From the NCBI RefSeq assembly GCF_026191915.1, contig NZ_JAIMBY010000001.1, positions 186,001 to 250,000 on the forward strand: DNA of 64,000 nt. Reading direction: 5' to 3'. Numbering within the stretch: position 1 is the stretch's first letter; each line of letters opens with the position of its first letter. The notes beneath the pieces were generated by a model that saw only the letters and a list, made by a program, of their open reading frames with translations, did no database searches and was not told the DNA's origin. Below, in pieces: positions 33,627 through 44,100 of the stretch. The DNA is from Acidiphilium sp. PA (GTDB lineage: Bacteria; Pseudomonadota; Alphaproteobacteria; Acetobacterales; Acetobacteraceae). Both the position numbers and the translations under genes were made by a program.

Positions 33627-35090
33627 TCAGCCCTCGCCCTGGGGGCGTTCGAAGGCGTCCTTGCCGTCGAAGCGTTGAAGTTTTTCCACATGCATCCACG
33701 CGTGGTTCTGGCCGATCTTGCCGACCAGGTCAGCGATGCCTTGCGGCACGTTGCCTTCGGCGGGGGTGAGCAGCATGAAACGACAGTCGAAATGATCGAC
33801 CAGGAAGGTCTGGCCACCGGTCGAGGGCCAGACCTGCACACCGCGGTTGGAAATCGAATCGAGGCGGAGCGCGCTGCCTTCGGCGATTCTGGTCAGCGAA
33901 GCGCCGAGGTCGGCGGCCGATAGATCACTTTCGATGAAGACGTCGACCCCGATCAATTCACGGCTCTTCGGTTCGGTATGGGCGGTCAGGTTGGGCCAGG
34001 GCGTGAGGTGCAGCGGGCGGTATTCGCGCGAGGCCAGATTGCTGGAGCGGCCGAGATTGTCGATGATCTGGCCCACGAATTTATCGGTGCCCACACCGTG
34101 GCCGCGCGGCGAGAGATCGCCGGTGAGGTTTTCGCCTTCGGCCAGGGTGATGAACAGCGCCTGTTCGATGGTGGCGGCAGTGTCGAAGGCGCCGATGTGA
34201 CGCAGCATCATGATCGCGGCGGACAGCAGTGCGGTGGGATTGGCCAGCCCCTTGCCGGCGATCTGCGGTGCCGAGCCATGAACCGCTTCGAAAATCGCGG
34301 CATGATCGCCAAGGTTGGATGAGGGCGCGATGCCGAGGCCCCCGACCAGCCCGGCCGCGAGATCGGAAATGATGTCGCCGTTCATGTTCGAGGTGACGAT
34401 CACGTCGAACTGCTCGGGGGCGATGACCAGCTGGTGGGCGCAATTGTCGATGATGATGTGGTCCTGCGCGATGGTGGGGTAATCCGGCCCGACCTGTTCG
34501 AACACGCGCTTCATCATGCCCTCGGTAAGTTTCATGATGTTGGCCTTGGTGGCGCAGGTGAGTTTCTTGCGGTCTTCCGCGAGGGCGAGGCCGAAGGCGG
34601 CGCGGATGATGCGCTCGCAGCCCGGGCGGGTCATGAGTTTGAGGCATTGGGCGACATCGGGCGTCTGCATATGTTCGATGCCGGCATAGACGTCTTCGAC
34701 GTTTTCGCGGACGATCACCATGTCGATGCCGCGGCCGGTAAACGGCGTCCTGATGCCCGGGAGTTCCCGGACCGGGCGGATGTTGGCGTAGAGTTCGAAA
34801 TGTTTGCGTAACGTGACATTGGCGGATTTGGCGCCGTAGCCGACCGGGGTTTCCAGCGGGCCCTTCAGCGCGAGGCCGTTACGGGCGATGCTGTCGAGGG
34901 TTTCGCGCGGGGCGCCGGAGGGGATGCCTTTCTTGAACGCAGCGGCGCCGGCCTCGGCGATCTCCCACTCGATCGGGGCATTGGCCGCTTCGAAAATACG
35001 GCGGGTCGCATCGAACACTTCAGGGCCGATGCCATCCCCCGGCATGGCAGTGACGCGGGTTTTGGTGATGGTGGGATGAGTGCTGTTCAT
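33627..35090 (-). CDS. icd: NADP-dependent isocitrate dehydrogenase, Thermus type
   Basis: This 487-residue TCA-cycle enzyme oxidises isocitrate to 2-oxoglutarate. It shows the isopropylmalate/isocitrate family core: [15 protein letters not shown], the substrate loop [35 protein letters not shown] and the metal region [19 protein letters not shown]; the cofactor loop is [17 protein letters not shown]. After about residue 340 it has an extra C-terminal domain ([15 protein letters not shown] ...) found in the roughly 500-residue Thermus-type IDH. The ATG at 35090 aligns with the family start; the frame is open upstream. Confidence 0.93.
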   Translation of the reverse strand: MNSTHPTITKTRVTAMPGDGIGPEVFDATRRIFEAANAPIEWEIAEAGAAAFKKGIPSGAPRETLDSIARNGLALKGPLETPVGYGAKSANVTLRKHFELYANIRPVRELPGIRTPFTGRGIDMVIVRENVEDVYAGIEHMQTPDVAQCLKLMTRPGCERIIRAAFGLALAEDRKKLTCATKANIMKLTEGMMKRVFEQVGPDYPTIAQDHIIIDNCAHQLVIAPEQFDVIVTSNMNGDIISDLAAGLVGGLGIAPSSNLGDHAAIFEAVHGSAPQIAGKGLANPTALLSAAIMMLRHIGAFDTAATIEQALFITLAEGENLTGDLSPRGHGVGTDKFVGQIIDNLGRSSNLASREYRPLHLTPWPNLTAHTEPKSRELIGVDVFIESDLSAADLGASLTRIAEGSALRLDSISNRGVQVWPSTGGQTFLVDHFDCRFMLLTPAEGNVPQGIADLVGKIGQNHAWMHVEKLQRFDGKDAFERPQGEG

Positions 35091-35211
35091 CGGTGATCCC
35101 CTGTCTGGTTCGGTGCGCGTCCTATACGCCGCACCGGGCGGGTGCGCTACCGCAGTGCGGTATGGCAGGGTCGGGTTACCAATTGGTATTGCTGCGGTCG
35201 TCGCGATTTCG

Positions 35212-36120
35212 TCAGCCGAGCGGCAGGAAGCGGTAGTCCATGATCGCGGGCCTTCCAGCATTGATGGCGGTGCGGTGCGAGGCGATGTTCAGCCGGTGGA
35301 TGGTCCCGGTGATCAGGGTTTCGCTGCCGTGCGTGGTCGCGAGCCGGGCCGCGAGCAAGCGTTGGGCTTGGGCGGCGGCGCCGCGGCCGCGGTGGGCGGG
35401 CGCGAGGATTTCCTCGATCATCACATGGCCGTGCAGCCAGTCGATCGGGCCGGGTGCGGTGGCGATCAGGCCGGCGACGGCGCCGTCGATGGTAATGAAA
35501 TCGAGCGTGCCGTTAGCGTGGCAAGCGGCGAGTTCGGCGGTGTCGGCGGGGTGGAGTTCGGCGGCGAGCGTGGGGTGATCGGCTGCGAAGGCGTCGTACC
35601 AGGCAGCGACCTCTGCGGCGGCATCGGCGGGGTTTGGGCAGGGTCGCAGGGCAACGCCTGGGGTGGTCGGGGTTTCGGCCATGACCCCTGCGCGGCCGGC
35701 GTGGATGGACTGGTCGATCACGGCGCCGGCGAACTCGGGTTGATTTACGGCGAGCATGCGGAATTGCGTGGGTTTGAAGCGGGACCAGGCGGTGGTGATG
35801 GCGGTGCGCCACGCGGGCAGGTCGATCGGGCCGGTCCAGGCGAGGAGTTCGACGAAGGGTTTCGTGCTGTCCTGGCCATAGAAGCGGATGCCGCCGAGCA
35901 GCGCGCCGGATGGGGTCGGGATGACTTTATGAAGGTAATCGGCGGGGCAAATGCCTGGCAGATCAAGGTGGTCGGCGAACAGCGCGGCGAATTCAGGGTC
36001 GCTGCAGCGGCATAATTGCTGGTAGAGCCAGAGCGGAACGGTCTCCGTGGGAAGACCGAGGGCGGTAAAGCGGGCGATGGTGCCGGAGATAAAGTCAGGC
36101 GACCGGTTCGCTGGGTGCAT
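35212..36120 (-). CDS. GNAT-like acetyltransferase
   Basis: This 302-residue protein's last 120 residues carry a GNAT-type acetyl-CoA site: a beta strand (LDFITIDGAVAGLIA), then EEILAPAHRGRGAAAQAQRL (the R-x2-G-x-A pyrophosphate loop) and HRLNIASHRTAINAG. The N-terminal half is less clear and may be a second, degenerate GNAT fold. The substrate is unknown. Its ATG shares its first A with the TGA of the peroxiredoxin gene, so the two are co-translated. Confidence 0.65.
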   Translation of the reverse strand: MHPANRSPDFISGTIARFTALGLPTETVPLWLYQQLCRCSDPEFAALFADHLDLPGICPADYLHKVIPTPSGALLGGIRFYGQDSTKPFVELLAWTGPIDLPAWRTAITTAWSRFKPTQFRMLAVNQPEFAGAVIDQSIHAGRAGVMAETPTTPGVALRPCPNPADAAAEVAAWYDAFAADHPTLAAELHPADTAELAACHANGTLDFITIDGAVAGLIATAPGPIDWLHGHVMIEEILAPAHRGRGAAAQAQRLLAARLATTHGSETLITGTIHRLNIASHRTAINAGRPAIMDYRFLPLG

Positions 36121-36671
36121 CAGGCGGGCGGGTGTTTGGCGTCCCACGCCTTCACCGCGGCCATGGTGGTGGCGACGTGATGGTCCGGATTTTCGGAGCG
36201 GTAGGTTGCGATGATTTTATGGTCAGGGGCGATGACGTAGCTGATGCGGTCGGCGTAGTGGGGGTCGCCGGGCATGACGGCGTGGAAGCTGCGGCTGATG
36301 GCGCCGGATTTATCGGAGGCGACGGGGAAGCGGCTGCGGCATTCACTGACCGAGAATTTTTTCAGGATGGCGACACCATCCATCGAGACACCGATGACGG
36401 TGGCGTGCAGGGCGTGGAAGGCGGGCATGGCGGTGGCGAAATCATGCGCCTCGATGGTGCAGCCGGCGGTGAACGCGGCGGGGTAAAAATAGAGCACGAC
36501 GGGGCCGGATTTAAGCGCCCGGTCGAGATTGAACTGGAAGGTCTTGCCGGCCATGGTGGCGGCGGCCGAGAAATCGGGAGCCGTGGCGCCGGGTGCAAGC
36601 GGTGCCGCGTAGGCCGGCACGGCGCTGGCGAGGCCGAAGGCAAACAGGATGGCGGCGGCGGATTTCGACAT
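36120..36671 (-). CDS. Secreted peroxiredoxin (AhpC/TSA, BCP-like)
   Basis: This 183-residue protein has a signal peptide (AAAILFAFGLASAVPAYA) and a thioredoxin-fold peroxiredoxin domain. The peroxidatic Cys is in VLYFYPAAFTAGCTIEAHDF (the T-x2-C motif); a second Cys, in VSECRSRFP, lies about 45 residues later and could resolve it. It should reduce peroxides in the periplasm. The pattern SDKSGAISRSFHAVMPGD is peroxiredoxin-like. It is upstream of, and coupled to, the acetyltransferase gene. Confidence 0.88.
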   Translation of the reverse strand: MSKSAAAILFAFGLASAVPAYAAPLAPGATAPDFSAAATMAGKTFQFNLDRALKSGPVVLYFYPAAFTAGCTIEAHDFATAMPAFHALHATVIGVSMDGVAILKKFSVSECRSRFPVASDKSGAISRSFHAVMPGDPHYADRISYVIAPDHKIIATYRSENPDHHVATTMAAVKAWDAKHPPA

Positions 36672-36818
36672 GGGGCGCTCCCGGGGTTGCTATCGTTCTT
36701 TGCGGTCACATGGGGTGGGTTTCCTGGTGTGCCAGGGGGCGTATTGGTAGAAGGGAAAGCGTCTTATCTGTAAGAGAGTTCCACCGCCACAGACCCAAAT
36801 CAAGGCAGTTTTTCCCGC

Positions 36819-36953
36819 TTACCCATAAACCTGAGCCAATTTGCGCAACCGATAAGGCATGGGAGATGCTTCGGCGAGGGCGTAGCCGCGTCGAGGGATC
36901 GTGCTGGCGAGGTCGTGTCGGCGCTTGAAGCGGTACTCGAATTCGGCGCGGTA
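36819..36953 (-). pseudogene. C-terminal remnant of a probable IS1595-type transposase
   Basis: A 45-codon open segment ends in a stop at 36819 and reads YRAEFEYRFKRRHDL ... ASPMPYRLRKLAQVYG. From memory, IS1595-family transposases end with a 'EF.YRFNRR' helix followed by 'PPMPYRLLKLAE'. The rest of the gene is missing. The surrounding 36672-37108 gap holds no other gene I can support; it separates the peroxiredoxin operon from the ABC transporter operon. Confidence 0.45.
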
Positions 36954-37108
36954 CGAACAGGACCCGGCGATGAGGACGAGCGGCGGGTGGACTTGAGGGG
37001 GAAGCGGCGCGGTTCCGATGTCCATTTATGGTACGCTGCTTGATGCTGTTGTGGGTGTGGGTCTGACGCTTGACCGAAGGACCAGCATCAGATGCTCGGC
37101 ATCCTGCA

Positions 37109-37879
37109 TTATCCTGCGCGTGTCATATCCGCCGATACCGGAATTCCGGTGATCAAACCGACGATTTCGTTCATGGTCGTGCCGTGCCGGTCGAGCACGG
37201 CGGCGCTTCGCCCCTGGCGCAACACGAAAATCCGGTCGGACACTTCGAAGACATGCGGCATCGAATGGCTGACCATGAGAACCGCAAAATTGCGTGCCCG
37301 TAGTTCCAGGATCAGGTCGAGCACACCACGCGATTCCCGCACGCCGAGCGCCGCCGTCGGCTCATCAAGAATGATCATCTTGCGGCCCCACAAAATGGAA
37401 CGCGCCACCGCAACACTCTGCCTCTGCCCGCCGGACAGCAACCCGACCGGCTGACGGATCGATTTGAGATTGACCTTGAGCGAACGGATATGGGCCTCCG
37501 CCGCCGCGCGCATCCGCTTGCGGTCGAGAAAGAACCGCGACAGGAACCCCGTTCCCGTCAATTCGCGGCCGAGGAACAGATTGGCCTCGGCGTCGAGTTC
37601 CGGCACCACCGCCAGGTCCTGATAAACGGTTTCGATCCCGGCGTCGCGCGCGTCATGGGGAGAGGTGAACACCACCGGCGTGCCTTCGAAGCGGATTTGT
37701 CCGGCGCTTGGCTGTACCGCGCCGGACATGATCTTCACCAGGGTTGATTTTCCCGCGCCGTTGTCACCGACCAGCGATACGATCTCCCCTGGCATGATCG
37801 CGAAATCGACCCCGTCGAGCGCGCGCACGGGTCCATAGTTCTTGCGGATGCCGTGCAGGCTCAGGATGGGACCGGGCAT
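37109..37879 (-). CDS. Sugar ABC transporter ATP-binding protein
   Basis: This 256-residue nucleotide-binding subunit of a ribose/fructose-type ABC importer has Walker A VGDNGAGKSTLVK, signature LLSGGQRQSVAVARS and Walker B MIILDEPTAALGV, followed by the switch His in LMVSHSMPHVFEV. Unlike RbsA/XylG it has one ATPase domain rather than two fused, as in FrcA-type systems. It is the last gene of the binding protein-permease-ATPase run; the binding-protein gene lies 3 bases upstream. Confidence 0.92.
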   Translation of the reverse strand: MPGPILSLHGIRKNYGPVRALDGVDFAIMPGEIVSLVGDNGAGKSTLVKIMSGAVQPSAGQIRFEGTPVVFTSPHDARDAGIETVYQDLAVVPELDAEANLFLGRELTGTGFLSRFFLDRKRMRAAAEAHIRSLKVNLKSIRQPVGLLSGGQRQSVAVARSILWGRKMIILDEPTAALGVRESRGVLDLILELRARNFAVLMVSHSMPHVFEVSDRIFVLRQGRSAAVLDRHGTTMNEIVGLITGIPVSADMTRAG

Positions 37880-37882
37880 GAT

Positions 37883-38926
37883 CTACGTCGCCATGCACCC
37901 GACCGGAGCCTCCTTGAACGCCCGTGCCGCACCCGCGGGCGTCGCGGCCTCTTTCCATATCTTCGCCCAGTGATCGGCGTTCGCCTTGGTCACCACCGGC
38001 ATGTGCTGCGGCACCAGCTTGGGGTAACGGCATTGTTTGTTGGTCAGCATGTTGTGGATGATGCTGACGGTCTGATACCCCCAGCCCCAGTAATCCTGAC
38101 CGACCAACGCCTGCACATAGCCTTTCTGCACGAGGGGAATTTCCGGCGCCAATACATCCGACCCGATGATCTTGACCTTGCCGTGATTGGAAATCAGTTT
38201 GGGCATCGCCGCAACCTTGCCAAAGAACGCGACCGCCGCGACATTGACGATCGCTTTGGCGTCCGGATGCGCGGTAAGCAGATTGTTCATCAGTTCCTGC
38301 CCCTTGGTCAGATCGTCATCGTCGAAATACGGGCCGAGGAACTCGATCCCCTTGTGCTTGCCCATCGCCTGCTTCACGCCGGCCAGCCGCGCGTTGAGAT
38401 TGGTCGCACCGGGGCCGCCCGAAACCAAAATCACCTTGCCCGCCGGCTTGCCCATGAGTTTGAGCGCCTCTTCACCCATCCGAGCCCCCATCTTGGTGTT
38501 ATCGACCCCATAATAGACTGCGCGCTTGCTGCCCGGCACATCGGAATCCCAGGTGATGGCCACAATCCCCTTCTCGACCGCCTCGTTGATCGGCGCGATC
38601 AGAGGCTGCGGCGCATTGGCATCGATCGCCATGCCGTCGACATGGCGGGTGATCAAATTCTGAATGATCTCGGCTTCCTGGCTGGCATCGGAGGTCGCTG
38701 ACGCGGTCCAGATCAGATCGACGTCGCCGAGTTCCTTGGCCCGCTGCATCGCACCGTAATGGGCGGTGTAGAAGACCGGGTTATCGAGTGATTTCGGCAC
38801 CACGGCAATGCTGTAGCGCTTTGCCGCGCGCGCGATCGCGGGCATCGCCAGCCCGGCGACCGCGACCGCGCCGGTCGTCTTGATCAGGCTCCGGCGCGTT
38901 GGTTGAATGACGAACATACGGGTCAT
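37883..38926 (-). CDS. Sugar ABC transporter periplasmic binding protein
   Basis: This 347-residue type I periplasmic binding protein has a Tat-like signal (PTRRSLIKTTGAVAVAGLAM, cut near ARA). The mature domain starts KRYSIAVVPKSLDNPVFYTA and contains the sugar-binding landmarks VDGMAIDANAPQPLIAPI, AITWDSDVPGSKRAVYYGVD and KVILVSGGPGATNLNARL. This places it in the RbsB-like family. The ligand is unknown; remnants of an RpiR-type regulator and an inositol-dehydrogenase-like gene next to the operon make inositol or a related polyol a candidate. Confidence 0.9.
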   Translation of the reverse strand: MTRMFVIQPTRRSLIKTTGAVAVAGLAMPAIARAAKRYSIAVVPKSLDNPVFYTAHYGAMQRAKELGDVDLIWTASATSDASQEAEIIQNLITRHVDGMAIDANAPQPLIAPINEAVEKGIVAITWDSDVPGSKRAVYYGVDNTKMGARMGEEALKLMGKPAGKVILVSGGPGATNLNARLAGVKQAMGKHKGIEFLGPYFDDDDLTKGQELMNNLLTAHPDAKAIVNVAAVAFFGKVAAMPKLISNHGKVKIIGSDVLAPEIPLVQKGYVQALVGQDYWGWGYQTVSIIHNMLTNKQCRYPKLVPQHMPVVTKANADHWAKIWKEAATPAGAARAFKEAPVGCMAT

Positions 38927-38948
38927 CGATTTCCTCCTTGGTTGTTGT

Positions 38949-40001
38949 TCATGCGACTTGCAGCCGTTCCAGCCGGCGGCGCAGAATATCGATCGACGCC
39001 GCAGCGATGATCACCAGCCCGGTGATCAGTTGCTGCCAGTATCCGGCCATGCCGAGCAGGACGATGCCATCGTTGATCACGCCGAGCAGTGCGGCACCGA
39101 TCAGCACGCCGGGGATCGTGCCGCGCCCGCCGGCGAGGCTGGTGCCCCCGATGATCACGGCCGCGATCACCTTCAACTCATAGCCGGTCGCGGCATCCGG
39201 CAGGGCCGTGCCAGCCTTGGCGGTGAGCAGCATGCCGCCGATCGCTGCGAGCATGCCTGACGCGACATAGAGCTTGAGTTTCAGGCGATTCACGTTGAGC
39301 CCGAGCAGCCGCGCGGCCTGCTCATTGCCGCCCAAGCCGTACACATGGCGACCGAACGGCCGCGTCGTCATCACCACATGCACCAGCACCCCGAGCCCGA
39401 GCATGATCAGCACCGGGTTCGGAATACCCAGCACGCTGCCGGTGCCGAACGCCGAGAACACCGCGCCGGCGCCGTGGTCGGGTGGTGTGACGGCCATGCC
39501 CTGAACCACACCGAATGTCAGGCCGCGCACGATGCTGAGCGAACCGAGCGTCGTGATGAACGGATTGAGCCCGATCCGCGTAATAACGAGACCGTTGGCC
39601 AGCCCAACCGCGGCACCCGCGGCCAACCCGGCCAGGATCGCGAGCACCAGCCCCAGGCCCGATGACAGCACGAGTGCCGCAATCATCCCCGCGAACCCCA
39701 TCGTCGAGCCCACCGACAGATCGAGCCCGCCGCCGATCATCACCATGGCCTCACCGAATCCGGCGATGCAGATCCACGAGAAATAGACCGCAACGGTGCC
39801 GATGATATTGCTGGAACTGAGAAAATACGGCGACGCCAGGCTCAGGCTGCCCGAAATCACCACCAGGGCAATCAAAACGCCGGTCCAGGGCAGCAAGAAA
39901 AAATCGATGACCCGCCGCAGTGTGCCGCCTGTCGCGACAAGTGATACGCGCTTGTCGGGCGATGATTCCCCTGAATCAGTCTGAACCGGCGGCTCCCCCA
40001 T
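38949..40001 (-). CDS. Sugar ABC transporter permease (RbsC-like)
   Basis: This 350-residue integral membrane protein has about 10 helices, matching BPD_transp_2 permeases: WICIAGFGEAMVMIGGGLDLSVG is the conserved segment of the family (GGIDLSVGS type), followed by GNEQAARLLGLNVNRLKLKLYV and VIGGTSLAGGRGTIPGVLIG. The first 25 residues are polar and probably cytoplasmic. It heads the operon; the 105 bases before it up to the broken regulator probably contain the promoter. Confidence 0.92.
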   Translation of the reverse strand: MGEPPVQTDSGESSPDKRVSLVATGGTLRRVIDFFLLPWTGVLIALVVISGSLSLASPYFLSSSNIIGTVAVYFSWICIAGFGEAMVMIGGGLDLSVGSTMGFAGMIAALVLSSGLGLVLAILAGLAAGAAVGLANGLVITRIGLNPFITTLGSLSIVRGLTFGVVQGMAVTPPDHGAGAVFSAFGTGSVLGIPNPVLIMLGLGVLVHVVMTTRPFGRHVYGLGGNEQAARLLGLNVNRLKLKLYVASGMLAAIGGMLLTAKAGTALPDAATGYELKVIAAVIIGGTSLAGGRGTIPGVLIGAALLGVINDGIVLLGMAGYWQQLITGLVIIAAASIDILRRRLERLQVA

Positions 40002-40106
40002 GGCGATCCTTGAAACGGATTTCGTCTGTTACGCCAATTTATTGGCCGTTCGCCTCAGTGCGTCAATGTTTTAAATCGCCTTCGACAAGATGTGATAAAT
40101 CCTGCG

Positions 40107-40290
40107 CTATGCTGAAGCGCGCCGCTCCGCGTCTGCAATCGCGAGCGGCATTGCCAGAGCCATGGTCGCGGAGAGCGAACGGAACGCGCCGAAATCCGCA
40201 TCCGTAACGTGAAGGTGCACCTGCGCGCCATCCGACAGCGGGTTGAACGCTGAATCCGTGATCGCGATCACCGCGCCTCCACACGCGCGC
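40107..40290 (-). pseudogene. C-terminal remnant of an RpiR-family regulator
   Basis: About 60 codons encode the end of an SIS domain: [20 protein letters not shown], then VTDADFGAFRSLSATMALAM to a natural-looking stop at 40107. RpiR regulators bind a sugar phosphate in this domain. The N-terminal helix-turn-helix and most of the SIS domain are gone; the sequence breaks off near 40290 and abuts an inositol-dehydrogenase-like fragment on the other strand, so a deletion joined the two. Confidence 0.65.
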
Positions 40291-40855
40291 GCGCAGAACT
40301 GATCACAATCATTTCGAAAGATCCAGCGCCACCGCCAATCGCCTATATCGCGCGATCGGGCGGATTGTTTCGCGACATGATGATCCATGATTTTGACATG
40401 GCACGGTTTCTGCTCGGCGAAGAACCGGTCGAACTTCACGCCTGGGGCAGCGCGTTAGTCGATCCGGAAATCGGAGCGGCAGACGATATCGATACCGCCG
40501 TCGTGACGCTCAGGACCGCAGGGGGCACACTGATCAGTATCTCCAATTCCCGGCGCGCCACGTAGGGTTACGACCAACGGATTGAGGTGCATGGCAGCCA
40601 GGGCATGCTGGCTGCCGCCAACCAGAGGGAAACCAGTGTAACCGAAGCGAGCGCACCGGTTATCGCACCGGCCGCGCCCTGCCATTCTTCCTTGAACGCT
40701 ACAGGGCCGCTTATCGGGCCGAGCTGGATGCGTTCATAACAACCCTCACCACCTATACGAAGCCCTCGCCTGACGGTAATGACGGCTTAGCCGCGCAACG
40801 CCTGGCGGATGCAGCCAGCTACTCTGCAAAATCCGCAGCTGGCGTCCGGCTATGA
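40290..40855 (+). pseudogene. iolG: Inositol 2-dehydrogenase-like gene remnant (Gfo/Idh/MocA family)
   Basis: The 3' half of an oxidoreductase is readable. It starts [17 protein letters not shown], then [18 protein letters not shown], the conserved catalytic segment (D-x3-H-D) of inositol dehydrogenases, and [20 protein letters not shown] at 40563-40565 then interrupts the frame; GYDQRIEVHGSQGMLAAANQ continues in the same frame, and after a frameshift near 40670 the end RYRAAYRAELDAFITT is found in another frame, running to TGA at 40855. The NAD-binding half is missing. Truncation plus a nonsense codon plus a frameshift make it clearly dead. Confidence 0.75.
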
Positions 40856-41159
40856 ATGAGGGGTCGATCACGCTTTTTGACGACAAGCCACTGGCCAAAC
40901 CGCCCTCATTCCTCCCCTCATATTGATACCGCAACCATCGTTCAGGGAGTATTGCGCGGGCGCGGCCGCAGAAATCGAAATCGCTCGATCCGGATCCTCT
41001 TCGTTTGAATGTCGTGACTGCCCGCGCTCCCCGGTGCAGGATTGCAAGGTGGCCCGCCAATCCGTCCTGATTTCTACAGCCTGCAATGGTTCCGCAGGGA
41101 TAGCCCCCGCCTTGCTGTCGCTCAGCGCCCCCACCACGCCTCGCCAGCCGCTGCCCATG
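40856..41159. other. Stretch without recognisable gene
   Basis: These roughly 300 bases lie between the dehydrogenase remnant and the helicase gene. Open frames exist on both strands, but none has a recognisable motif, ribosome-binding site or codon pattern. It may be more decayed sequence of the same locus. Confidence 0.4.
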
Positions 41160-44100
41160 TCACGAGAACAAATCGTCGATGTCGGCTTCGCTGAAGGCGA
41201 GTGTCTCGCCGGCGGCGTTATCGAACAGGCCTTCCGCGAGTTGGCGTTTGCGCAGTTTGAGTGCCTCCATTTTTTCTTCGACGCTGTCGGCCACCACCAG
41301 CCGGTGCACGAACACGGGGTTGGGCTGGCCGATGCGATGGGCGCGGTCGGTGGCCTGATCTTCGACGGCGGGGTTCCACCACGGGTCGTAGTGGATCACG
41401 GTATCGGCCGCGGTGAGATTGAGGCCCACGCCGCCGGCTTTCAGGCTGATCAGAAAAATCGGCACGTCGCCGCCCTGGAACTGGCTGATCGGCGTCTGCC
41501 GGTCGCGTGTGTCGCCGGTGAGTTTGACCCACCGCAACCCGGCTTCGGCGAGCATGGCTTCAATCAGTGCAAGCATGCTGGTGAATTGTGAAAAAATCAG
41601 GATGCGCCGGCCATCGGCGACCAGTTCCGGCACCATCTCCGCGAGCCGATCGAGCTTGGCGGAAGCGACGCCCTCCGCCCGGTTGCCCGGCAGTTTGAGC
41701 AGGCGGGGATCGCAACAGGTCTGGCGCAGGCGCAGCAGCGCCTCGAGGATCACGATATGGCTGCGCGCCAGGCCCTTCGCCGCAATCGCCTCGCGCACCT
41801 TGTTGTGCATGGCAAGGCGGATGCCTTCGTACAGATTGCGCTGTTCGGCCTCCATGCTGACGGATTCGACGATTTCGGTCTTGGGCGGCAGTTCGGCGGC
41901 GACCAGCGCCTTGGTCCGGCGCAGCAGAAACGGGCGCACATAGCGGGCGAGCAGTTGCTGGCGTTCGGGATCGCCCTGTTTTTCGATCGGATGGCGCCAG
42001 CGTTTCTGGAACGTCTTGCGATCCCCGAGCAGTTCGGGCGCCAGAAACGCGAACAGCGACCACAACTCGCCCAGGTTGTTCTCGAGCGGCGTGCCGGTCA
42101 GGCACAGCCGGTGCCGGGTCTGCAGCCCGCGCATCAGGCGTGAGGTCAGGGCGTTGGGATTCTTGATGATCTGCGCTTCATCGAGCACCACAATGTGCCA
42201 TTGCTGCGCGTGCAGCACCTCATGATCGCGGGCGAGCAGCGGGTAGGTGGTGATCACCAGATCATGGGCCGCGATCTCGGCAAACCGCGCGGCGCGATCC
42301 GGCCCGTGCAGCACCAGCACGCGCAGTGCGGGCGCGAAGCGTTCGGCCTCGCGCTGCCAGTTCACCACCAGGCTGGTCGGCGCGATGATCAACGCCGGCT
42401 GATCGAGCCGGCCTTCGGCCTGTTCGATCAGAATATGGGCGAGCGCCTGCACGGTCTTACCCAGGCCCATCTCATCGGCCAGAATGCCCGCCAGGCCGCC
42501 CTTGCGCAGAAACTGCAACCAATCGACACCCTGCGCCTGATACGGCCGCAGATCGGCGGTGAAACCCGGCGGGATCACCGCGGGCGGAATCCTGCCGGTC
42601 TCGCCGAGCATCCGCCCCAGCCGGCGCAGCGTCTCACCGCCGGACCAGGTCGTGTCCGCCGCACCGCTCGCCTGTTCGAGAGCCGCGAGCAGCGCCGCAT
42701 CGTAGGTGGAAACCCGAAACGCGCCCGCCCCATCGCGCGATGTCGCGGCGAGCAGATCATGGATCGCGCGCACGATCGGCAGCAGCCGCGCGCGCGACAT
42801 TGCGAACACGCGGCGATCGGGCAGCGGCAGATAGAAGGGCTCGTCCGGCTCATCCAGCCCGTCCTCGTCGCGCCCGGCATCCTCATCCGCCGCGCCACCC
42901 CACGCCTCCAGCGACCAGCCCTCGCTGCTGATCAGATCGATCACGGCCGGCAGCAGATCGATCCGCTCGCCATCGACCACGATGCCGAGATCGAGATCGA
43001 ACCAATCCACTCCGCTGCCCGTGGCCTCGGAACGCTCGTTGAGCGTCGCGGTGAGCGGCGCGTCATCGCCCTTGACAAGCCGGACCGGCAGATCATCCGC
43101 GATGATCACCTCCCAGCCCGCCGCCCGCAGTTGCGGCGCATCGTGATAAAAGAAATCCAGCCAGTCGAGTTCGGAATCGATCTCACCAATCGCCAGTACC
43201 AGCTCCCCCGCCGCTTTGCTGGCACCACTCGTCGCCGTCTTGAACCCCATCGTGACCAGTTGCCGCATCGCATCGGCTTCGCCCGCCTCGTCGCGCACGA
43301 CCGCAAGGATCGCCGTCCCCTTGGTAAAGCGCGGCAGCGTGCGCTCGTCATGCGCCGCCACCTCGAACGCGCCGTAGCGAAACCCGAGGCGGGCGACACT
43401 GATGGTCGCGACCGCGCCATGCGCATTGCGGTAACCGCCCATCCAGGCAGGCAGGGTGATTTTGCGCGGCTCGATCCGCAGCACCGGCACCGGCGGCACC
43501 GCAATCTCCTCCGGCGCCGCCAGCACCGGCGGCGCGTGCGGCGCCACCGCCGGCACGTCGCGCGCCAGGCGCGTCCGCAACGCCTCGGCCTGCTCCGGCG
43601 GCACCGGCGGTGCCGCAAGCAGCGTATCGGCCAACCGATCCGCAAGCCCGGTCCGCACCGGTTGCGCGCGCCCGATATCGGGCGTGATGCACCATGGCGG
43701 CGTCAGGCGCACCGCGATCGCGGTGTCGGGATGCTCGAAGGTCGGGCTCTGGCTGCCATCCTCGTTCAGCGCCCAGACGATGCCGGCCTCGAGCGGTGGC
43801 CCCGCCTGCATCACCACCCCGGTCACCGCCTCCCACCGCCCGCGCCCGGTCGCAAGGATCGCCTGCAGCAGCGCATTCCCCTCGACCCCGCTCAGCCGCA
43901 CGACGTACCCGCTCGTCGCCCCGCGCTGCGCGAGGCGCGACAGGCGCGGCAGGATCTCCCGGTCCGACGGGCGCAGAAACTTCGTCCCCCCGACCCCGCG
44001 ATCATCGAGCGTTCCCGGATCATAGGACGAATGCGCGGCCGACAGCGTGCCATCCTTGAGCAGCCGCACCGAAACCGCCTCGATCCCCAGATCCGACACC

